From: Saccoglossus kowalevskii
Taxonomy: Eukaryota; Hemichordata; Enteropneusta; Harrimaniidae
Assembly: GCF_000003605.2 (NCBI RefSeq)
Contig: NW_003126884.1
Location: forward strand, 180,927 to 211,927
Direction of reading: 5' to 3'
Length of the DNA stretch: 31,001 bases
Below are positions 1-10,000 of this stretch, piece after piece. Numbering within the stretch: the stretch's first letter is position 1; each line of letters opens with the position of its first letter. A program made the position numbers and the translations under genes. The notes beneath the pieces were generated by a model. That model saw nothing but the letters and a program-made list of their open reading frames with translations, had not been told where the DNA came from and did not search any database.

Positions 1-846
1 TTTATTGGTCTTGCACACAATTTGAGACAATGACTTCACCGATTGACAACCTTCTAGGAGGCCAAAATATGACTCGTTTGCCAACTACAAAATATATTTT
101 TGTAATAAACGTTTTAAAATATGGTTAATCCAAATGATTTAACAATATATCGATCCCCGGTCAAAGGTCATATGTGCATGTAGAATTTGTGGACATCGCC
201 GTTTGTATTTCATCTTGCCCATGCTCCTTCTCCAGCTGTACTTTTTGCCGTAGACTGGTCCAGCTGTGACAAATTTGTAATTCCTTTTTTTAAAATCAAA
301 CTCCTAAAATGGCGGTCAAACTGTGTTCAATGAGCGGTGTTTTGGTATGCAACAAATGAGATCGGATTCGCTAATAACGAAAGACAATTTGCCGAAAAGT
401 TATTCCTTACCTTGCCCATGGTTTAACATCAATGTAATGCTAGAATGCTTATCAAAACCTAGCTTCTATGCTCTAGGCTTCAAGAGCGTTGGTAAGGCGT
501 AACAAAAAGATAGTATATACATGTACAACAAATGATGTTCATTTCCGATCGCTTAAACATGACTTTGCACTTACTATCATAAACACGATCAGACGATAAC
601 GGTGATGATGATGTGGATTAATTAAGGCAAAAGCTACTTTTTGGCCGTTAAGAATATTAGTTGCTTCTTCAAATTTCGCCAAAGCCTTGCCTACATTTTA
701 CCGATATCTGCAGAATAAATTACATTTTAAATATACAAACGTTTTACATTTGCAGTGAGTTATTATATACATTTCACGGTACAACAGTTCCTCCAGGAAG
801 TATCACATTACTGACAGCATACTACCTGTTTAATGTACGTATAGAT
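1..846. other. No gene recognised; start of the duplicated block
   Basis: No coding exon or RNA gene seen. About 700-840 is clearly similar to about 23890-24010 (shared stretch containing CATTTTAAATA and ACTGACAGCATACTAC), so the A/B duplication extends beyond the gene's 3' end. I could not align 1-650 with anything else in the window. Confidence 0.5.
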
Positions 847-852
847 TTTATT
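847..852 (-). terminator. Polyadenylation signal AATAAA, gene A
   Basis: AATAAA on the minus strand, 34 bases past the gene A stop codon. It would give a very short 3' UTR. The corresponding stretch in gene B was altered by an LTR insertion and the AATAAA is absent from the aligned flank. Confidence 0.45.
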
Positions 853-886
853 CACACGTGCAGACACAATTCAATTTAGTGTTATC

Positions 887-1002
887 TCATAATTTGCTTG
901 ATGATTTTAAATTACTTTGGAAAAACTGAAGAATATGTTTCCAGCTGTCTTCTTGTGCTCTTGCATGTGGCTTGGGTCTCCCGCCACACATTACGTTTAT
1001 AT
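887..1002 (-). CDS. Gene A last exon with peroxisomal signal SKL
   Basis: 116 nt including the TGA at 887-889. Encodes [20 protein letters not shown] then [16 protein letters not shown] and stop. Relatives have a WGGEPRAHAxAQEDAWKxIxxFFxxHL tail here, so identity and frame are firm. The final tripeptide SKL is the canonical PTS1 signal. The acceptor ATCACAAG|ATATAA is preceded by a long pyrimidine tract (1012-1035 read on the minus strand). It is too short to appear as an independent open frame. Confidence 0.86.
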
Positions 1003-4000
1003 CTTGTGATATGAAAAAAGAAAAAAAAAGAAGAAAATAACTTTATTGTAGTTTTCTGAATATTATGGTATTGGTGAAATCATTTATACATCGATAGTAA
1101 TTTATTAATCAAACCATGTGCATAGAAAGTATCAATCTATCTGGCAACATCAGACATAACCAAGAAATGAACACATATAAATAAGATGAAATGAACACAT
1201 ATAAATAAGATGAAATGAACACATATAAATAAGATTTAGCAACATACAAATATTCAATTATGCTTAAATTACTATTACAAAACATTAATACGGTATGGCA
1301 TTAAGCTCAAACGTAAAAATATACATCCTTTAACAGCTGCAAAAACCTAAAATTCGGTCTTCGAAAATAATCAAAATATTGCATTGAAATATCTAATAAC
1401 ATTGTGAATGAAGGTATGTAATTTGCATTATCTTATAAATTGAAAAAGTTTAAGTTGAAAGATGGAATGAGATTTTAAAGTGCTGAGCCACTCATTCTTT
1501 TATAGTTATATGCAGTTACCTAAAAATAACCATGATGCTCTGCGGTATTTAACATTTTGCTACTCTCTTAAACATCAAGAACACTACTACAAAACGTTAC
1601 TGTTTCGTTCTTGTTGAACCCTAGCTATGTATTCGTGATGGTATTTTATTAATCATTTCTGATATATTTTGTGTCATTAAATTTGTTATTTTCAGATATT
1701 ACGATTTTTATTGACACTGAAGAGATATGGTTTCTCCCACAGGCTTGCGTAACACAAACGTGTGACACCAAATGGAACAGCCAGTTGAACCCCTGTGCAC
1801 AAGGCTCGAATCAGACATCATGGCCAACCTAATCTAATCTGATATGACGTATATGGTAATAAGATGATACTCACTTTCAAACCAATGGGGAGCCAAATCA
1901 CTCAATGGCGTATTCGGTGGTTGAACAAGATGGCCAGCTCCTGGATAGTATAAGTAGCGATAATTGGACTTGTTAAGTGATCTAATTCTTTTGATTGCTT
2001 CTTCTGCATAAAATGGAGTTTTACAAAGCAGGTCATCTCCAACAGCTATATACAACATCTCTGCTTTCACTCTGCTGAACTGAAAAGTAGTGAACAATGA
2101 GGAGACGTTGGGACAGAGCAGGCAGGTAATGTTATAAATACCGTTACTTGTGATCTTGCCTGAACCAGTATTCGTTATACGATGCCGAATCAGTAGGAGG
2201 GAAACATGTGATCAACATATTTTCTGTAATAAGATGAATCCATTAACTTGGTAACATAATTAGTCGTTTTGATTTAAATATTAAATTTATTACAAATATT
2301 CTTACATCAAAAACAGCTTCATCGACAGGATCATCCAAGAGCTCCAAAGAACATGCATTGCCATCGATGATGACGAGTTTACTGTTGTCATATCTGTTAT
2401 AAAATAATCAAACAGCAAAGCAGAACGCTATTTGTGAATTTCAGCGGTTTTCTTGAAGGAGGGGACTACCACGACAATATCACGACAATAACAATCAACA
2501 AATACATACCCAGTATATGGCAGTGTTTGACCTCTAAATTTCATTGCACTGCCTGTATGCATATGTGCCCCATTTATACTTACCACTGCCTTTACCTTGA
2601 AATTGGATTTCAAAAAGATATTAATGCATTGTATATTTTTCACACAAACATGCAGAAGGGAATGGCAAGGTTATCGCGGATATATTCACATATAAATATC
2701 CACAAGCTTGCAGTTATAGAGCTAATTGATGAAGATATAATTATTTTTGAAGCTCAAAACATACTCATATTAACAACTCATTCGAAGTACATGCATTCAG
2801 TTAACGAAAAGACACTTAATTGAAACAAATGCACGATTTAAAATAGGCAAAGCAATTTCACATTAAGGTGGAGTTTTATTGATTTGCGGATTTGAGAATA
2901 TTAATTAATTAATTAATTAGTATTGTACATAATTGTTTCTTGTTTCTCAATTAACCTGAAAATCCAAAATATGCATACAGTTCAGATCATTCAGCAATAA
3001 ATTACATCTAGTGTGCGTACTTAAAACTGATCGTTCTAACAGCCTTGAGAGACCTGGTCATTCTGTTCAGTTCGTAGCTCATTAGTGCATCATTGTACAA
3101 TATTTGGACCAAGTGTTCAAGTTACTGTTAAATTTAAACTCTCAATACAATTAGGTACGAGCAACAAATACATCTAGCACTCTTCTACTACATTAGTTGT
3201 TTTAATATTATAATATTTTAAATAATGTAAATAATGATGAATGAATGTAATGTAAATGATGATCGCCCTCTATTATGTGTAGGAAGTCATCTTTATTTAG
3301 AATCCTCTGATTGGCATGAGCCACTAATTTGACAGGTACGCAATACTTATAATGCATACCCTGAAAATGTTTCAAATTACTGCGGATTACTTGGAGCAAG
3401 TAAAGATCCCCAAAAATCATTCCTTTTGAATGCTACAGTCAATCTTTTCTTGACTACCCATCTTGTCAGGCTGTACGTGGTATGTGTGGCATATTTAAGA
3501 TGGAGTGGGGCAATTGCCACATTTTGTGCTCCAAGAAAATGTGTTCTGTCCGTGTGTATTTGTATATGCAATTTACTTTGCTTATGATTGGCCTCATGTC
3601 ACAACACTCATTTTCAAGTGCCCTTAGCACGTAGTCAAGTCCGACATTGGCTGAAGCATTTGTTTGTATGGAAATTATCACAGTGAAAGGCAAACTGGGT
3701 GGTGTCAACAATAATAAAAAAATATTGCCCTACTCCGCTCACCGCACTATGTTTCGTGTTTCTGATGGATAACATTTTTAATTTCAAACTTCTATGCGAG
3801 AGTCAATCAATTTTACTTCATATATATATATATGAATGAACCTGATCATGACAAGTCACCAGCAGGTGTGGATTATCCAGGGGTCACCATTGGAAGTCGC
3901 AATTACTGCAAAAAGCGGCCTCACCGAAATACATGAAAATATAAATCATGACACACCCCTCCTCTCAAACTAGGAATTATGCCTCAAAAATAAGGCACCG

Positions 4001-7000
4001 TCATCTACTCATCGTCATACGGGTTAAATACATTACTGATATAAAAAGGTATAAATCAAAAGAGTAAAAACAAGGATTTAGTACTATGGTTGGAAAGTCA
4101 CAAAAATCAAGGGTTATAAATCTAAAGATCCTACTCTTCCAGGGAAAGGCTCAAACCGTCTCGTTTCCTCAAAACAGTCCGCCGACATAAGCCTTCGCTG
4201 CACTGTCGCCCATTACTAAGGTTACAAACTCTATATCAAAAGGTCAATAAACTAAGGCGTGACAGAGTAACCATGCGACCAGCCAATCGCTGCAGTCGAC
4301 AGCATGATCATGTGATTACCAGGAATGCGTCTCTCGTTTAAAGCATGGCAACCGGTCACTACTAATCAATAAATAAACAATCTATTAATCAAACTCCTGT
4401 CATATATGCTTATAATCTTCAAACTGAACACACAAGTCGTTGAATCTAAAAAAGGCGTCGGATTGTAATGCTAAAAAGAAGTCGCTATCACAACACGTTT
4501 CTCCTCTGACAATCAAGATAGAAAAGTCTAAAATCACAAAACACTACTGAGTTACATACAATACTGTCAATCATGAACAAAAGCTTGCGATCATCAAACA
4601 ATATGTATGTGGGCGCACCACACTCATTTCAAAAAGACATCAAAAACATTACGAAGTGCTCTCAACTCAAATCAACTCACAAAGCGTCAGAAGTAATCCA
4701 AAAGCAACACAGACAAATCGATTATTCTGAACATCGATAACTCTTAAAACGTCTGTAACTCTGTACATGACAATTCTTAAAAACTCTGAAAAACTCATGT
4801 GGGGCATTATTCTTCCCATCATATTCCGTACTCATAATCTCATTAAAACACCATAAAACTTCACAAAACTCATAACACTGTGTTGCAAATACTTGTTCCC
4901 TGAAACGCGCTTAAATCGTTATAAAGGACCTCGCATGTCACATACATACAATTCAATATCACAAAAAATGTTCAAAAATCGGCAATAGAAAGAAAGAAAT
5001 ACATTACATTATGAAGCAAAAGAAACGGGATTCTGAAAAAGAGTTCAACGTCTTAAGTTTCAGTATTCATTACAGTGTCCATCAGGTGGTACACAAATAG
5101 CTAAAGTTCTAATTCAAAGTCTCTATAGCATCTTCTCCTTTCGTTGCGTTAGTAGTCCGGATCGTTATTTCTCATCTTGTCTTTAATGTCGGTTAATTAA
5201 CCTTGATTATTCAGTCCTATTCGATACTCGTCTTTCCTAAAGGGTTTTGAAGTCTTCATCTCTTCAACGTTGTGTATCGGTGTCATCCGGGTAAAGGCGT
5301 TAGTCGAGCACAGTGTTGTCTCTGCCGTTCGCATGAAAACACACTTTCGGGTGTTTCTTTGTCATTATACAGTTCTGCACAGGATATCGAGGTGTGTTAA
5401 ACACCTGCCCGGATTCTCCACCACGTTTGAAAGATTAAACGTAGTGATATTCAGGTCAGAGGTACCAAGTTTGGGGAATTCTCCACCTTTCTATCGAACA
5501 AAGACACACAGAGAATCGAATCGTGTCACATTTGGTCTCAGCCACGTTGTTACTCTCCCACGGCTGTCTCAACACTCCTCAAGACTCTTTTAAGACTGCT
5601 CTCGGCGAGAGCTAGCCACAACTAACTGAGATCGGTTTTATTCACATTCCAACTGTTAACCAATTACAGACTCTAAGGGGTGGCCTCCACACATATAGCC
5701 AATCACGCAAAGTATTCAACACGCCATAATGTCAGATTAATTTTCCCCAATGCCAGACATAACTCTCATACTTATTGATGCCTCATTGACTTAACCAACT
5801 TCCATAGTCGACCATTATATCAGCCAGTTGTTCCAATCACTAATTCCCTAACATATGAATGAACCTGATCATGACAATTCACCAGCAGGTGTGGATTATC
5901 CAGGGGTCACCATTGGAAGTCGCGATTACTGCAAAAAGCGGCCTCACCGAAATACAATATAAAATATAAGTCATGACATATATATCATCAACCTTTTTAA
6001 ATATCACTTGACAAAGCAACAATTCTAGCACCCACTGGCCTGTTTATTAAAAATGAACTATTATAATTGTTGATATATTGTATAATTGGCTGATAAGTCA
6101 TACCTTGTCAGGAAAATACACTGCCATTGTAACTGCCAGCTCTGCTCCCTTTGACAGACCTATTGTTCCTATGCCTCCAGTCATGACGCATTCCTGACTA
6201 GTGAACCAATTAATGGATTCCTTTGAAAAGATATAGATACTATAATGTAACTCATAATTTGGTAGGTATTGGGGAATCTAATGAATATAACCCAGACATG
6301 GAATATAATCTAGACATGGTAACTGTCTAATAAAAGCGTTCTTGTGATATTTGTGGATGCAATTTGCATAGTGTAGTGAGGAGCACATCTGATTAAAGTG
6401 GCGAGGCACATTTGCAGTGGTCTAGAGTTTGGTTGTGTATATGTTCATAAAGTGGTCGCTTTATGTTGGATGTTTGATATAGATAATCTATGACAGTAAA
6501 TTAGTGTTGGCGCACTGTTTTAAACAGAAATAAGGTTATAGGACTTAGCTAACACAGTAAGCATTCTCAACAGACACCTTCAAAACAGAAACTTGGATTT
6601 CATTTAAAGTTTGATGGAGTATTGATTCGACTATCTATGCTAACTCTATTGTTATGGTACACCATACTCTTCTTGCCCGGAGAACTGCGGATACATGTTA
6701 ATGCTTGTAAACGCCCTCACGCGACATCACGTGGTGTTTCACTGGTATTGAACAGAGAATGATTGACAGCTCATGCAACATCTCGAAGGAACCAGACATT
6801 CAAATATTCGGTTTACACGTCATTGTTTACAGTACACAGGGAATAGAAAGTTGACCTCTGTTGTTTATAAACATTGTGATTGAACAACAGAACATGTTTT
6901 TATTTTTATATTCTTTCTTTCAAAATTGGCTATGATCATGACACCTTTATTTTGATGACCTCTAAACAGAAAGTGAACCGAGCCATGCTCTGTCTATTAT

Positions 7001-10000
7001 TAAAATCATTCGCTTGCATGCGTAATTAATATCAAGGAAAACTAAAAAGAAGTGAGGACCGTCGACAGTCTAATGAACATTATGAACTTTTCTTTTGAAA
7101 ATGCATACATAAATGAATCGACCAAAACATGGAATCCACTGAAATGAATGTCTCTAATACTAGCATGTCGACCACTTAACAAACTATATCACGACAATTT
7201 TCCATATGATTCTTGTGCACTTCTAGCACTTTCAGATCGAATAGTGATCGCAGCAACCAAGGTTCGATCATTATTTCAACCAGCAGTTTTTTCAGTATGT
7301 CTTTTGAGGATTGTGCGACTTTTTTGGAAATGACTGTGGATTGTATTGCCCACCTTATCCATTGTTTGGATTACGAAAAGTTCTTTTGAGTTTTCATTAT
7401 TTTGAAATTCTCTGTAATCATGTTCTTTTCAGTAGTTAGTTAATGTTAGTATACCCAAGCATTGAATGAATATTCTTTATCTACTCGTCGAAACTTCAGG
7501 CATATATACGAACATATAACATGAAACACAGGATTCAAATTTAAAGTCGGCAAATGTGCCTCCTAAGCTGATGCACCATCATCCCCTCGTCGCACTGTAA
7601 TATAAACCCTTGTTATATGAAATACAATTAGCTTTTCCGAGAGAGATAATTTGTTTCAGTCAGTCTCATTATGCTGTACAATATAAATGTTTGAAAAGTG
7701 TTTTTGTTCAAACTAATCACACACGTATATATATTGATAGGACTTGAATATATAAGTATATTATGACAATTATACAGACCCCAATTTGACCCAAACGAGG
7801 CTGTGAACTGAAATAAAGTTGGTGTGAAAAATTCCCTCTTCCCTTACGTGATTTTTTTTACAAACTATAATTTAGTATATGATTAAAAAGACAAAAATGT
7901 ACTTGCCTCAAAATAGTCAAGGTCAATTCGCAAAAAGTTTTCCGGTAAATCCTTGTAACGACAATAACCAAGTGCCAATACAGCATAACCATAGTTAGCC
8001 AGCAAGGAAGCACGCATTTCTAAAAGACCCCCAAGTGCACCATACATATCAATAATACCCGGAAATGGTCCACTACCTAGGGATTAAAACAAAAACAAAA
8101 AACTACTTGTTTTTTATCGATTAGAAAAGTGCTTAGTAATGATATTCTGAGTTTTTCGTTTCTTATGATGGTTTATCTTGAGATGTTGAATTGTTCGAGT
8201 TACGGATATCGAGTTACGAGCACCGAGTTACAAAAATGATCACGCCATATTTTAGAAACTACGCCCACTTTTGCGAAATGTTCGGAATGTGAACTGATAT
8301 TGGGTAAAGGCAATTGGAAATACGTACGTCAATTAATGTGAATGAAATGACAATTATTATCTGGTTCAATGAAAGAGGAACGAGGATGTGTAATTTTTTG
8401 TTTGTTAGATGGCTATATTGGATTGTGATTCATTGTTGTCTGTTATAAAACATACTTTGATTTGGTCTACAGTTTGGACTATCAAACAAGAGTACAAATA
8501 TCTTATTTTCCATAGTACATAATTAACATAAAGTTAAAAATAAGCTAATTAATTGGCGTAAATTAAAAAAAAATATATACGATGACAGAACTACCACTTA
8601 ATAACTTTACTATGCATTAGTTGACATTAAGATACGGAATGATACAAACTAAAATTTGTTATATGGATAAATGGGTAAATGTTAATCGATTTAGAATGAG
8701 GACTAATTGTCAAAATTAGATAATAACATGGAACTTGATAACATACAAACCCCATCGAATGCATTGTCGATTAGACCTACATGTATCATATTTTTGTTTA
8801 ATACATTATTTGTTAATTGACCTTTCGGTTTAATTAGCGTTCCACGAACTCTGCCTACTTTTACTTCAAATCTTTCCATGTGTTCGTCCATGAAGACACG
8901 TAGGATTCTTGTTGTCGTCATTGGTTTTGAGTCTTGCAATTCATTAATGCCAAGATATCCAGGGTATAGAGACAATTCTACGTTACTGGGCTGTGTTACA
9001 TCCAACTTGACATATCTAATGCCTTTTTTCTGTCCTGGTGATTGTACCATACTCCAAAATAACCCCATTGGTTCGATACCTGCAACCGATAAAATATAGC
9101 TGCTTATCAGAAATTATTTCAAGCTATAGTTCAGTATGTAGTCCAGTATACTATGCTAAATATTTGGTAAATTAACATACACCCCCTCATTTCAACTTTT
9201 CTCTCACACAGATCTTCTGATCTTTTCATCATGTGCATCAATAGTCCTAGATTCAACATGACTTATAGTCGTTATTAGGTGGGTTATTCCATTATTGTGC
9301 CTGATTGATTTATTAGGCTATTCTATCATTGGAGACTTCCCACCTAATATAAAATATTGTGTCACAGTGATCTCAATGATGATACTCTTTGGGTAGGCCC
9401 ATATCCACTCGCATCGCTGGTAAGTTTGATTTTAATGCATCATGAGAATAAGAACAACAATATGCTAATAGATGGGGCAAGATAGGGGCACTCCAGCGGA
9501 TATAGGATGAAAACAGATGATAGTTGAATGAGAGTCATTAAGTAGAGGTCAGCTTATGTCACTCCAGGGTGTCACTTTCTGCCAAGTGAAGTTTAAAACC
9601 CTGCTGGTAAGCATGCATCACTGAAAAGTTATACCTTCAAAATTTGAGCTCGTGCATGATGGCTAACTCCAATTTAAATTTAACCCTGACCTCAATCTCG
9701 TAAACACATATAATAGAAAACCTTTTGAGCTAATAGCAACTCAAACAGGCAGGGGCAAGGCAATGTATGAGGAATCAAGGTTTGTTGTTAGACTCGCATA
9801 AAAATGGCTGTCTTCTAAAACAGCTGATATATGTGGTGCCGTTTGAGTATTTATTAATATAAGCAAATTATATATAATAATTTTACGATTCTGCATTATA
9901 TGTATATATTACAAGTGTGGTTCAAATTGTTTTTATAAAATGAAGATAATTATTGAACTTAATAAATAATAGCTCATGACTTATGTATATACAGTTTTGC

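Larger units (their letters stand above)
3830..5978 (-). mobile_element. Short LTR-retroelement remnant (non-coding), in a gene A intron
   Basis: Two direct repeats, 5853-5978 and 3830-3953, about 95% alike, begin on the minus strand with TGTCATGA. Immediately before the second is a purine tract GAGAGGAGGGGTG (plus 3954-3966), the position and look of a polypurine tract. So 5978 downward reads as a 5' LTR, a non-coding interior, a PPT and a 3' LTR truncated after about 124 bases at a TA run. An AATAAA lies at 5637-5642, and the surrounding 5600-5720 resembles the two solo LTRs (shared GTGATTGGCT, AGAGTCT, GTAATTGGTTA). I saw no gag or pol frame and no primer-binding site; target duplication is obscured by the TA run. 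Absent from gene B. Alternative: another class of repeat with direct terminal copies. Confidence 0.55.

Noticed and set aside
1834-2097. Treating the 87-codon frame as the C-terminal end of gene A
   Set aside because: The family's C-terminal motif ([15 protein letters not shown]) and SKL are on a separate exon at 887-1002, and a good GTGAGT donor cuts this frame at 1875.
2434-2823. 129-codon plus-strand frame
   Set aside because: It overlaps gene A exon 5 (2510-2595) in antisense and then continues in intron; no homology, start codon not ATG.
5270-5593. 107-codon frame inside the 3830-5978 element
   Set aside because: No gag, pol or other motif; lies in the LTR-like part and has no equivalent in the related solo LTRs.
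8878-9099. Plus-strand frame of 73 codons, with a matching one at 29622-29888
   Set aside because: Antisense shadow of the 258-nt exon conserved in both paralogs; conservation comes from the minus-strand coding sequence.
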